Assembly (NCBI RefSeq): GCF_008329535.1 | Contig: NZ_NPKR01000018.1 | Coordinates: 1-64,000, forward strand | Source of the DNA: Mycolicibacterium sp. P1-18 | GTDB lineage: Bacteria > Actinomycetota > Actinomycetes > Mycobacteriales > Mycobacteriaceae | Direction: 5' to 3' | DNA: 64,000 bases | In this document: in pieces, positions 6,673 to 14,593 of the stretch | How the letters are laid out: each line of letters opens with the position of its first letter | Position numbering within the stretch: position 1 is the stretch's first letter | Notes under the pieces: generated by a model | Databases searched by the model: none | What the model was told of the DNA's origin: nothing | Seen by the model: the letters and a program-made list of their open reading frames with translations, nothing else | Position numbers and translations under genes: made by a program

Positions 6673-8166
6673 ATGGCGAGTGAGACTGAGTACGACCTGA
6701 TCGTGATCGGCTCGGGCCCGGGCGGGCAGAAGGCGGCCCTGGCCGCCGCGAAACTCGGCAAGAAGGTGGCCATCGTCGAGCACGGCCACATGGTGGGCGG
6801 CGTGTGCACCAACACCGGCACCATCCCCTCGAAGACGCTGCGCGAGGCGGTGTTGCACCTGACCGGAATGAACCAGCGCGAACTCTACGGCGCGAGCTAT
6901 CGCGTCAAGGAGCACATCACGCCGGCCGATCTGCACCAGCGCACGTCGCACGTGATCGACCGCGAGGTCGACGTCATCCGAAATCAGCTGATGCGCAACC
7001 ACGTCGACCTGCACATCGGCAACGGCAGCTTCGTCGACGCGCACACCGTCAAGGTGGAGGGCTCGCACGCCGCCGAACATCGCACCCTCACCGGCGATTT
7101 CGTCGTCATCGCCACCGGCACCACGCCGCGGCGACCCGACGGCGTCGACTTCGACGCGGAGCGCGTGCTCGACTCCGACGAGGTCATCAACCTCGACTTC
7201 ATCCCCAGCTCGATGGTCGTCGTCGGCGCGGGGGTGATCGGCATCGAGTATGCGTCGATCTTCGCCGCGCTCGGCAGCCACGTCACGGTCGTCGAGAAGC
7301 GCGACACCATGCTCGACTTCTGCGACCCAGAGGTGGTGGAGGCGCTGCGCTTCCATCTGCGCGACTCCGCCGTGACGTTCCGGTTCGGCGAGGAGGTCAC
7401 CAACGTCGACGTCTCGTCCGCCGGCACGCTGACCACCTTGGCCAGCGGCAAGAAGATCGCCGCAGAGGCGGTCATGTACTCGGCCGGCCGCATCGGACGC
7501 ACCGAGGGACTGAACCTGGAGGCGGCCGGGCTGGCCACCGACGACCGCGGGCGCATCGAGGTGGACGACCACTTCCGGACCAAGGTCGACCACATCTACA
7601 GCGTGGGCGACGTGATCGGCTTTCCTGCGCTCGCGGCGACGTCGATGGACCAGGGCAGGCTCGCCGCCTATCACGCCTTTGGGGAACCGGCCAACGACAT
7701 GACGGCCCTGCAACCGATCGGCGTCTACACGATTCCGGAGTTGTCGTTCGTCGGCGCCACCGAACTTGAGCTGACGAAGGATTCCGTCCCGTACGAGTTC
7801 GGGGTGTCCCGCTACCGGGAGCTGGCGCGCGGCCAGATCGCCGGCGACTCGTACGGCATGCTCAAGCTGCTGGTCTCCACCGAGGATCGAAAGCTGCTCG
7901 GGGTACACATCTTTGGCACGGCCGCCACCGAACTGGTGCACATCGGGCAGGCGGTGATGGGCTGCGGCGGCACCGTCGACTACCTGGTCGACGCGATCCT
8001 CAACTACCCCACGTTCTCCGAGGCCTACAAGGTCGCCGCGCTGGACGTGATGAACAAGATCCGCGCCGTCCGCAAGTTCGGCGAGGGGCACCGGCCCGAC
8101 GAGGAGCCGGGGGACCGGGACGACGACGCGCGCGCCGAGAAGGAGCTCGCCGCGGCCGCGGAGTGA
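6673..8166 (+). CDS. sthA: Soluble pyridine nucleotide transhydrogenase
   Basis: A 497-residue flavoprotein closely resembling mycobacterial SthA over its whole length. It has the FAD-binding G-S-G-P-G-G-Q-K near residue 13, the T-G-T-I-P-S-K-T-L-R-E-A-V segment, the NAD(P) fold around V-V-V-G-A-G-V-I-G-I-E-Y, and A-V-G-D-V-like V-G-D-V-I-G-F-P-A-L-A. Only one cysteine of the usual disulfide-reductase pair is present (G-G-V-C-T-N-T), typical of SthA rather than lipoamide dehydrogenase. The enzyme exchanges hydride between NADPH and NAD+ in the cytoplasm. Family members are about 466-468 residues; here a charged tail of about 30 residues (G-D-R-D-D-D-A-R-A-E-K) is added. Start choice between ATG 6661 and 6673 is by family alignment. 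Confidence 0.92.
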   Translation: MASETEYDLIVIGSGPGGQKAALAAAKLGKKVAIVEHGHMVGGVCTNTGTIPSKTLREAVLHLTGMNQRELYGASYRVKEHITPADLHQRTSHVIDREVDVIRNQLMRNHVDLHIGNGSFVDAHTVKVEGSHAAEHRTLTGDFVVIATGTTPRRPDGVDFDAERVLDSDEVINLDFIPSSMVVVGAGVIGIEYASIFAALGSHVTVVEKRDTMLDFCDPEVVEALRFHLRDSAVTFRFGEEVTNVDVSSAGTLTTLASGKKIAAEAVMYSAGRIGRTEGLNLEAAGLATDDRGRIEVDDHFRTKVDHIYSVGDVIGFPALAATSMDQGRLAAYHAFGEPANDMTALQPIGVYTIPELSFVGATELELTKDSVPYEFGVSRYRELARGQIAGDSYGMLKLLVSTEDRKLLGVHIFGTAATELVHIGQAVMGCGGTVDYLVDAILNYPTFSEAYKVAALDVMNKIRAVRKFGEGHRPDEEPGDRDDDARAEKELAAAAE

Positions 8167-8241
8167 CGCGGCCGGGTGGCATCGATCTCATAAGTGCCCG
8201 ATGACGGCACTGAGCGCGGCCGTCGGTGACAAGATCTGCGG

Positions 8242-8994
8242 GTGGCCGAGCCCGTCAGTTTCCCCAGCAGTACCGGACCGACCCTGCGCGGAGTGGTCGA
8301 CCTCCCCGACGGCGAGATCCGCGGATGGGGCGTCTTCTCCCACGGCTTCACCCTCGGCAAGGACAGTCCCGCGGCGAGCCGGATGTGCAAGCAGTTGGCC
8401 GCCGACGGCATCGGCATGTTGCGCTTCGACAACCTGGGCCTCGGCGATTCCGACGGCGACTGGGGCGACGGCTCGTTCTCGCACAAGGTCGCCGACACCG
8501 TGCAGGCAGTCGAGTTCATGAACGGCACGGGACGCGAGGTCCACCTCCTCGTCGGGCACTCGTTCGGCGGCGCCGCCGCGATCGCCGGCGCGCACGAATG
8601 CGACACGGTGGCGGCGGTCGCCAGCGTCGGGGCGCCGTATGAGCCCGCGCACGTCGAACACAACTACGACGCGCTGGTCCACCTGATCGAAGCCGACGGC
8701 GAGGCGCCGTTCCTCGTCGGCGGCAAGGCCCTGACGCTGAAGCGGCACTTCATCCACGACGTCCGCGCCGCGGATCTGCGCGAACGGATTCGCACGCTGC
8801 GCCGAGCGCTGCTCGTGATGCACTCCCCCACCGACAACACCGTCGGCATCGCCAACGCCAGCGACATCTTCCGCACGGCCCGGCATCCGCGCAGCTTCGT
8901 CTCCCTCGAGGGTGCCGACCACCTGCTGACCGGGAAGAATCAGGCCGCCAGGGCGGCCCGCATCATCAGCGCGTGGGCCGACCCGTATCTGTAG
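8242..8994 (+). CDS. Alpha/beta hydrolase
   Basis: A 250-residue alpha/beta-hydrolase fold protein. The nucleophile elbow is G-H-S-F-G-G with the catalytic Ser about residue 109. The acid is probably the Asp in H-S-P-T-D-N-T-V and the base the His in E-G-A-D-H-L-L. An S-H-G-F-T oxyanion-type turn occurs near residue 34. No signal peptide is present, so it is likely cytoplasmic. This subtype is often found fused or next to an OsmC-like domain; none is seen here. It follows sthA by 75 nt and precedes the dehydrogenase gene by 16 nt, so co-transcription with the latter is likely. The GTG start lacks a good ribosome-binding site. The substrate is unknown. Confidence 0.85.
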   Translation: MAEPVSFPSSTGPTLRGVVDLPDGEIRGWGVFSHGFTLGKDSPAASRMCKQLAADGIGMLRFDNLGLGDSDGDWGDGSFSHKVADTVQAVEFMNGTGREVHLLVGHSFGGAAAIAGAHECDTVAAVASVGAPYEPAHVEHNYDALVHLIEADGEAPFLVGGKALTLKRHFIHDVRAADLRERIRTLRRALLVMHSPTDNTVGIANASDIFRTARHPRSFVSLEGADHLLTGKNQAARAARIISAWADPYL

Positions 8995-9010
8995 CCCGGA
9001 CGTCACTAGC

Positions 9011-9928
9011 GTGGGCACCGTGAAAGTGCTCGTGCCAGACGACCTCGGCCTCGAACTTCCCGCCCCTTCGGAGGGCCTGACGGCGGCGTTCTACCGGCCC
9101 GGCGAACCGTGGCCGGCCGACTACCTCGACGCCGAGGTGGTCGTGGTGGGGTTCGACGAGGCCGCCGCCACCGGCGCCCGGTTCGTCGACCTGCCCAACT
9201 TGCGCCTCGTCCAGACGCTCAACGCCGGCTACGAGCAGTGGGTGCCGCACCTTCCCGACGGGGTGATGCTCTCCAACGGGCGTGGGGCGCACGGCGGCTC
9301 GACGGCCGAGTGGGTGGTGGCGGTGCTGCTGTCCATCTACCGCGACCTGCCGGGGTTCCGAGCCCTTCAGGCCGACGGCGTCTGGGGCTTCAAGGACACC
9401 GAGACGCTCATCGGCAAGCGCGTCCTGGTGCTGGGCGCCGGCGACCTGGCCGTGAACCTGGCCGCGCGGCTCACCCCGTTCGAGGTCGAGGTGACGCTCA
9501 CCGGGCGGACGGCCCGCGACGGTGTCGCTGCCCTCGCCGACGTCGACGACCTGCTCCCCGACGCCGACGCCGTGGTGGCGATGCTGCCCGCCACGCCGGA
9601 GACCCACCACCTGCTGGACGCCGCGTTCCTGGGCAGGCTGCGCGACGGCACCGTGGTGGTCAACGCCGGCCGCGGCAGTGCCGTCGACGCCGACGCGCTG
9701 ATCGCCGAACTGACCTCCGGCCGGCTCCGTGCGGCGCTGGACGTCACCGATCCCGAGCCGCTGCCGCCCGGGCACCCGCTGTGGTCGGCGCCGAACCTGC
9801 TCCTCACCCCGCACGTCGCCGGCAGCACCGAGGGCGCCTGGGACCGGGCGTTCCGCGTCGCCCTCGACCAGATCGACGTCTTCGCCTCGGGTGGCCGGCC
9901 GCCGAACGCCGTCGTCGTCCCGGGCTAG
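9011..9928 (+). CDS. D-2-hydroxyacid dehydrogenase
   Basis: A 305-residue NAD(P)-dependent 2-hydroxyacid dehydrogenase. The Rossmann motif is V-L-G-A-G-D-L-A-V. The catalytic Arg is in N-A-G-R-G-S-A-V-D, the Glu in D-V-T-D-P-E-P-L-P and the His in L-T-P-H-V-A-G-S-T. Enzymes of this group reduce glyoxylate, hydroxypyruvate or related 2-oxo acids. The nucleotide-binding glycine pattern is G-A-G-D rather than the more usual G-x-G-x-x-G, which is seen in some members. An in-frame GTG at 9020 is an alternative start. It lies between the hydrolase and the flavoprotein genes with gaps of 16 and 9 nt, consistent with one transcript. Confidence 0.88.
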   Translation: MGTVKVLVPDDLGLELPAPSEGLTAAFYRPGEPWPADYLDAEVVVVGFDEAAATGARFVDLPNLRLVQTLNAGYEQWVPHLPDGVMLSNGRGAHGGSTAEWVVAVLLSIYRDLPGFRALQADGVWGFKDTETLIGKRVLVLGAGDLAVNLAARLTPFEVEVTLTGRTARDGVAALADVDDLLPDADAVVAMLPATPETHHLLDAAFLGRLRDGTVVVNAGRGSAVDADALIAELTSGRLRAALDVTDPEPLPPGHPLWSAPNLLLTPHVAGSTEGAWDRAFRVALDQIDVFASGGRPPNAVVVPG

Positions 9929-9937
9929 GTTGGAGGC

Positions 9938-10867
9938 GTGTCCTCGCGAGTCGCAGTCATCGGTGCCGGCATCTCCGGGGCGGTGTGCGCGCACGTCCTT
10001 CGCGAGCACGGCGTCTCGGTCGACCTGATCGAACGGGGCCGGGCGCCGGGCGGGCGGATGGCCGCCCCGACCCTGCACGGCCGCCGCGTCGACCTGGGTG
10101 CGGCCTACTTCACGGCCAAGGAGCCCGACTTCGTCGCCGCGGTCGAGCGATGGTCGGCCCAGAAGCTGGTGCGGGACTGGACCGACACCCTCGACGTGTA
10201 CTCCGCCGACGGCCACCGCCAGACCTCCGGCCCGATGCGCTACGCCGCTCCCGACGGGCTGCGGTCCCTGGTGCGGGCGTCGCTGCCCGGCGTGGTGCGC
10301 TGCGAGAGCGCGGTCGACTCCCTCGACGACCTGGACCACGACGCCGTCGTGTTGGCGATGCCCGATCCGCAGGCCGCCCGCCTGGCCCCCGACGCCGCGG
10401 ACTGGGTCGACTACGAACCGGTGATCACCGTCGCGGCGGGCTGGGGGCAGCGCTGCTGGCCCTTTCCGGACGCGGCCTTCGTCAACGACGACCCCGACGT
10501 CACCACCATCGCCGACGACGGGTCACGACGCGGTGACGGCGCCGCCGTCCTCGTCGTCCACACCACCGCCGACCGCGCCGCGGCGCACCTCGACGACCCC
10601 GACGGCGCGGTGGCCCCCGTCCTGGCGGCGCTGGGTCGCGTCGCCGACGTCACGGCAACCCCGGACTGGACCCTCGCCCACCGCTGGACGTTCGCGAAAC
10701 CCGTTGCCACGCATGACGACGAGGCCTACGGGCTGACCGACCGGGGCGGGCGTCCACTCGGGTTGTGCGGTGACTCGTGGTGTCCGTCCGGTGCGCCACG
10801 CATCGAGTCGGCCTGGCTGTCCGGGCACCGGCTCGGCACGGCGCTCGCCGCCCAGCTGGGGCACTGA
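9938..10867 (+). CDS. FAD-dependent amine oxidase / renalase-like protein
   Basis: A 309-residue flavoprotein that begins with the dinucleotide-binding motif V-A-V-I-G-A-G-I-S-G-A, followed by the E-R-G-R-A-P-G-G-R-M ribose-binding stretch typical of amine oxidase/renalase-like enzymes. The C-terminus has the second FAD contact in L-G-L-C-G-D-S-W. The substrate is not predictable; bacterial relatives oxidise dihydro-NAD isomers or stay uncharacterised. The GTG start is 9 nt after the dehydrogenase stop, so the two are probably co-transcribed. Its TGA ends exactly where the opposing dialkylglycine decarboxylase gene ends (10867/10868), leaving no space between the convergent genes. Confidence 0.82.
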   Translation: MSSRVAVIGAGISGAVCAHVLREHGVSVDLIERGRAPGGRMAAPTLHGRRVDLGAAYFTAKEPDFVAAVERWSAQKLVRDWTDTLDVYSADGHRQTSGPMRYAAPDGLRSLVRASLPGVVRCESAVDSLDDLDHDAVVLAMPDPQAARLAPDAADWVDYEPVITVAAGWGQRCWPFPDAAFVNDDPDVTTIADDGSRRGDGAAVLVVHTTADRAAAHLDDPDGAVAPVLAALGRVADVTATPDWTLAHRWTFAKPVATHDDEAYGLTDRGGRPLGLCGDSWCPSGAPRIESAWLSGHRLGTALAAQLGH

Positions 10868-12163
10868 CTACAGGCAGGCCGCCAGCGCGTCGGACAGAAT
10901 GTCGAGTCCCGCGTCGAGGTCGGCGTCGCGGATCGTCAGCGGCGGGGCGATGCGGAAGATGCCGCCCATGCCGGGCAGCTGCACGATGTTCATGTGCAGC
11001 CCCCTGCGGAGGCACTCCGCGGTGACGCGCGCCCCGAGGTCGTCGGCCGGCGCCTTGCTCACCTTGTCGGCCACCAGCTCGATGCCCTGCAGCAGCCCCC
11101 GGCCGCGCACGTCGCCCACCTGCTCGTGCCGATCACGAAGCGCGGCCAGCCGCGTCCCGAGGTGCCGGCCGAGAACCGCTGCCCGGTCGACGAGCCCGTC
11201 GCGTTCGACGACGGTCAGCACCGTCAGCGCGACCGACGCGGCGAGCGGGTCCGACACGTGGGTGGTGAAGAACAGGAAACCCCGTTCGTGACAGACGGAT
11301 TCGATCTCGTCGGTGGTGACGACCGCGGCCACGGGCAGGCCGGCGCCGAGCGTCTTCGACAGCGTCAGCAGATCCGGGACGATGCCGTCGCGTTCGAAGG
11401 CGTACATCGTTCCGGTGCGCCCGATTCCGGTCTGCGCCTCGTCGGCGATCAGGAGCATGCCGCGTTCGGTGCAGAGCTCCGCAAGCCGGGCCAGGTACCC
11501 CGGCGGCGGTTCGATGATGCCGCCCGAGGACAGGATCGGCTCGACCAGGCACGCGGCCAGGCTGCCCGAGGACTGCGCGTCGACGGCCGCGAAGCCGTAC
11601 TCCAGTTCCGCGCGCCAGTCGTAGCTGCCGTCGGCGTGCCGGAACGGCGACCGGAAGGCGTTCGGCGTCGGCAAGGTCAGGTTGCCCGGCATCGGCGGAC
11701 CGTAGCCTCGGCGCCCGGCGCTGAACGTCGCCGACGCCGCCCCCGAGGTCATGCCGTGCCACGACCGGTCGAAGGACACCACCTCGTACCTGCCGGTGTA
11801 GAGCTTGGCCATCTTGATCGCGGCCTCGTTGGACTCGGCGCCGGTGGTCAGCAGCAGCACCTTGGTCAACGAGGCGGGCAGCGTCGCCGCGAGCCTGGTC
11901 GACAACTCCACCACCGGCTCGCTGAGCATGCCGCTGTAGAGGTGGTCGAGGGTGGCCACCGCCGTCGACACCGTGGCCACGACGTCCGGATGGGAATGGC
12001 CCAGCACCGAACTCATCTGCCCCGAGGTGAAGTCGAGGATCGCCGTGCCGTTCTCGTCGTACACATGACATCCGTTGGCCCGCTTGATGACCCGCGGGAC
12101 GAAGGCCGCCCCATAGCGCACCACGTGTCGTTCGGCTTCGGTCCAGAACCGCTCGGTGTCCAC
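10868..12163 (-). CDS. dgdA: 2,2-dialkylglycine decarboxylase (class III PLP enzyme)
   Basis: A 431-residue fold-type I PLP enzyme. The order L-D-F-T-S-G-Q-M-S, S-G-M-L-S, T-T-G-A-E-S-N-E-A-A-I, S-W-H-G-M-T, E-P-I-L-S-S-G-G-I-I-E, D-E-A-Q-T-G-x-G-R-T-G-T-M and L-S-K-T-L-G-A-G-L-P follows dialkylglycine decarboxylase almost residue by residue, including the C-terminal N-I-V-Q-L-P-G-M-G-G. Lys270 is the PLP lysine and Gln49 matches the Gln that distinguishes decarboxylation. The reaction converts 2,2-dialkylglycines such as 2-aminoisobutyrate, with pyruvate, to a ketone, CO2 and alanine. The GTG at 12163 aligns with the family start; the open frame runs further upstream only as antisense of the neighbour. 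It is divergent (54 nt) from the cysteine-desulfurase-like gene. Confidence 0.88.
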   Translation of the reverse strand: MDTERFWTEAERHVVRYGAAFVPRVIKRANGCHVYDENGTAILDFTSGQMSSVLGHSHPDVVATVSTAVATLDHLYSGMLSEPVVELSTRLAATLPASLTKVLLLTTGAESNEAAIKMAKLYTGRYEVVSFDRSWHGMTSGAASATFSAGRRGYGPPMPGNLTLPTPNAFRSPFRHADGSYDWRAELEYGFAAVDAQSSGSLAACLVEPILSSGGIIEPPPGYLARLAELCTERGMLLIADEAQTGIGRTGTMYAFERDGIVPDLLTLSKTLGAGLPVAAVVTTDEIESVCHERGFLFFTTHVSDPLAASVALTVLTVVERDGLVDRAAVLGRHLGTRLAALRDRHEQVGDVRGRGLLQGIELVADKVSKAPADDLGARVTAECLRRGLHMNIVQLPGMGGIFRIAPPLTIRDADLDAGLDILSDALAACL

Positions 12164-12217
12164 GACACGAGTATGCCGCCCACTGCGGACACCACGGGCG
12201 TGGGTCAGACTTCGTGG

Positions 12218-13435
12218 GTGACCAGTGCACCCGACACCGCTATCGACGCCGATGCGGTCCGCGCCTGCTTTCCCGCCCTCGACGGTGGCACCGCCTTCTT
12301 CGACGGGCCGGGCGGTTCGCAGACGCCGACGGCGGTGGCCGACGCCGTGCGCGCCGCGATGCTGCAGCCGCTGTCCAACCGTGGGCACGGCACCGCCGCC
12401 GCGCGCAACGCCGAGGCGATCGTCGTCGACTGCCGGACCGCGCTGGCCGATCTGCTCAACGCCCACCCCGACGAGGTGATCTTCGGCCGCAGCATGACCG
12501 CGCTGACCTTCGACCTGTCGCGCACGTTGTCGGCCGGGTGGGGCCCCGGCGACGAGGTGGTCGTGACGCGGCTCGACCACGACGCCAACGTCCGGCCCTG
12601 GGTGATCGCCGCCGCCGCGGCGGGTGCGACCGTGCGCTGGGTGGACTTCGACGCCGACACCGGCGAGCTTCCGGTGGAGAACGTCGCGGCGCAGCTGAGC
12701 GATCGCACGCGCCTCGTCGCGGTCACGGCCGCCTCGAACCTGATCGGCACGATGCCCGACGTGAGGGCCATCGCCGACCTCACCCACGCCGCCGGCGCGC
12801 TGCTCTACGTCGACGGGGTGCACTACACCGCGCACGGGGTGGTCGACGTCGGCGGGCTCGGCGCCGACTTCTACGCGTGCTCGCCGTACAAGTTCCTCGG
12901 GCCGCACTGCGGCGCGGTGGCCGGCAGAGCCGACGTGCTGGCCGCGCTGCGGCCCGCCAAGCTGCTGCCGTCGACCGATCGCGTTCCCGAACGCTTCGAA
13001 TTGGGCACCCTGCCATACGAAGTCATGGCCGGCGCGACGGCCGCGGTCGACTTCCTCGCGGGCCTGACGGGTGCCGACGGCTCGCGCCGCGAACGGCTGG
13101 TCGCGAGCATGGGCGCCCTGGAGGCCCACGAGGACGGGCTGCGTCGGCGGATCGAGTCGGGCCTGGGGGAACTCGTCGGAGTGCGGATCCACTCGAGCGC
13201 CAGCCGGCGGACCCCGACGCTGCTGGTGACCTTCGAGGGCCGCGACGCCGCCGAGGTCAGCGCGGTGCTCGCCGAGCACGACGTCAACGCACCGGCCGGG
13301 TCGTTCTACGCCTACGAGGCGGCCAGGCTGCTCGGTCTCGGTGACGCCGGCGGGCTGCGGATCGGTCTGGCGCCGTACAACACCGCTGCCGACGTCGACC
13401 GGCTGCTCGACGTTCTCGGAGACGTCCTCGCCTGA
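12218..13435 (+). CDS. Cysteine desulfurase-like class V aminotransferase
   Basis: A 405-residue PLP enzyme of the class V (NifS/SufS-like) group. The PLP lysine is in C-S-P-Y-K-F-L-G-P-H, the cofactor Asp/His in L-Y-V-D-G-V-H-Y, and the N-terminal F-F-D-G-P-G-G-S-Q region is typical of the cysteine desulfurase-like subfamily. No cysteine-bearing loop of the SufS type near the C-terminus is obvious, so sulfur transfer should not be assumed. The GTG start at 12218 leaves a 54-nt divergent promoter region with dgdA. The pairing of two PLP enzymes may mean shared amino-acid catabolism. Confidence 0.82.
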   Translation: MTSAPDTAIDADAVRACFPALDGGTAFFDGPGGSQTPTAVADAVRAAMLQPLSNRGHGTAAARNAEAIVVDCRTALADLLNAHPDEVIFGRSMTALTFDLSRTLSAGWGPGDEVVVTRLDHDANVRPWVIAAAAAGATVRWVDFDADTGELPVENVAAQLSDRTRLVAVTAASNLIGTMPDVRAIADLTHAAGALLYVDGVHYTAHGVVDVGGLGADFYACSPYKFLGPHCGAVAGRADVLAALRPAKLLPSTDRVPERFELGTLPYEVMAGATAAVDFLAGLTGADGSRRERLVASMGALEAHEDGLRRRIESGLGELVGVRIHSSASRRTPTLLVTFEGRDAAEVSAVLAEHDVNAPAGSFYAYEAARLLGLGDAGGLRIGLAPYNTAADVDRLLDVLGDVLA

Positions 13436-13590
13436 CGCCGGGGTCCAATGCATAGCCCGCGTTATGCAAACGGTGGGCGCATTGGCCGGCGGTGCCGCGA
13501 CGTCGATCCCCGGCCCGAATCACGACGAGTCAAAGTTCCCGCGCCCGTTGACACTCGGCCGTCAAGGACGCCGACGACGTGGTGACGGCC

Positions 13591-13661
13591 TTTCTGGGAC
13601 GTTCCTGGCAGAAACCTGTGCGGGCCGCCGATTCGCTGCTACATAGGTCTCATGATATATC
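13591..13661. promoter_or_regulatory. Candidate operators upstream of the marR gene
   Basis: TTTCTG at 13591-13596 and CAGAAA at 13609-13614 form a 24-bp interrupted palindrome whose centre also contains GGA-CGT-TCC. A smaller palindrome GATATATC at 13654-13661 lies just before the GTG at 13668 in the only AT-rich stretch of the 232-nt gap. Either could bind the MarR protein that begins the operon. The rest of 13436-13590 shows nothing recognisable. Confidence 0.4.
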
Positions 13662-13667
13662 TAGCGG

Positions 13668-14153
13668 GTGATCGAGGAGCCGAGCGACCGCGTCGCCAGT
13701 GAGTGCGTCGGCGGACTCCTAGACCAGGCGGTGGATCTCACCGCCCGGTTCCTCACCGACAGAACCGACTTGAGCGCGTCCGCCCTGTTCGCGATCAACA
13801 GGCTGTGCCGCGAGGGCCCGCTTCGGCTGACCACGCTGGCCGCCAAGGAGGGCATCAGCCAGCCGTCGATGACGCAGCTCATCACGCGGCTCGAGCGGCA
13901 GGGCTTCGTGGCCCGGATCGCCTGCCCCGAGGACGGACGCGTCACGCTCGTCGGCATCACCGAGCACGGTCAGGACGCGGTCGACGACCGCAGACGCTCG
14001 CGCCGGGAACGCCTCGTCGAGCTGCTGGACACGCTGACCCCCGAGGAGCAGAACGCGTTGCAGCTCTCGGCCCGCGTCGCCCTGCCCATCCTGCGCAAGC
14101 TGGCCGCCTCGGCGGACGGCCCACCCACCGACGATCAGCGGAAGGCGTTGTAG
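13668..14153 (+). CDS. MarR-family transcriptional regulator
   Basis: A 161-residue MarR protein. The winged-helix core spans about residues 35-115 with L-R-L-T-T-L-A-A-K-E-G-I-S-Q-P-S-M-T-Q-L-I recognition-type helices and the wing D-G-R-V-T-L-V-G-I-T. Such dimers repress efflux genes and are released by small ligands. Its TAG overlaps the GTG of mmpS by one base, so it is the first gene of a marR-mmpS-mmpL operon. In M. tuberculosis the MarR-like regulator Rv0678 controls mmpS5-mmpL5 from a divergent position; here the regulator is co-directional and co-transcribed. The GTG start has no strong ribosome-binding site. Confidence 0.88.
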   Translation: MIEEPSDRVASECVGGLLDQAVDLTARFLTDRTDLSASALFAINRLCREGPLRLTTLAAKEGISQPSMTQLITRLERQGFVARIACPEDGRVTLVGITEHGQDAVDDRRRSRRERLVELLDTLTPEEQNALQLSARVALPILRKLAASADGPPTDDQRKAL

Positions 14154-14593
14154 TGAAGAACAATCCGATCGGCCGCGGGTTCAAGAAACTGTGGATTCCG
14201 CTGGTCCTGGTCGTCGTGCTGGCGGTCTCGGCCCTGGTGGTCTACCGCCTGCACGGCCAGTTCGCCTCCCAGGACCTCAACGCCAACGCCGGCTCGGGCA
14301 TCGAAATCGTCCAGTTCAACCCGAAGGTCATGGTGTACGACGTCTACGGCTCACCGGGCGACACGGCCCTCATCAGCTACTTCGACCCGGACGCCAACGT
14401 CCACACGATCACCGCGGCGCTGCCGTGGTCGGTCACCCTGTCGACCACGTTGCCGACGGTCAGCGCGAACCTGATGGCGCGGGCCGACGGAGATCAGATT
14501 GGATGCCGCGTCACCGTGAACGGAATCGTCCGTGAAGAGCAGTCCGCCAACGGAATCGAAGCCCAGACCTACTGCCTGGTGAAGTCGGCATGA
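14153..14593 (+). CDS. mmpS: MmpS-family membrane accessory protein
   Basis: A 146-residue protein with a short basic N-terminus, one transmembrane helix (about 17-38, V-L-V-V-V-L-A-V-S-A-L-V-V-Y) and a beta-rich periplasmic domain with the family string V-M-V-Y-D-V-Y-G. Two cysteines near the C-terminus (C-R-V-T-V and Y-C-L-V) are typical of MmpS. MmpS proteins partner with an MmpL transporter in export of lipids, siderophores or drugs. The GTG overlaps the marR stop (TAGTG) and its own TGA overlaps the mmpL ATG (ATGA), so all three are coupled. The S4/S5-type number cannot be assigned from sequence alone. Confidence 0.92.
   Translation: MKNNPIGRGFKKLWIPLVLVVVLAVSALVVYRLHGQFASQDLNANAGSGIEIVQFNPKVMVYDVYGSPGDTALISYFDPDANVHTITAALPWSVTLSTTLPTVSANLMARADGDQIGCRVTVNGIVREEQSANGIEAQTYCLVKSA

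Noticed and set aside
12164..13453. A long N-terminal extension of the dialkylglycine decarboxylase frame, as if it were an 861-residue fusion
   Set aside because: The extension is antisense to the cysteine-desulfurase-like gene and has shadow-like composition. The family start fits the GTG at 12163.
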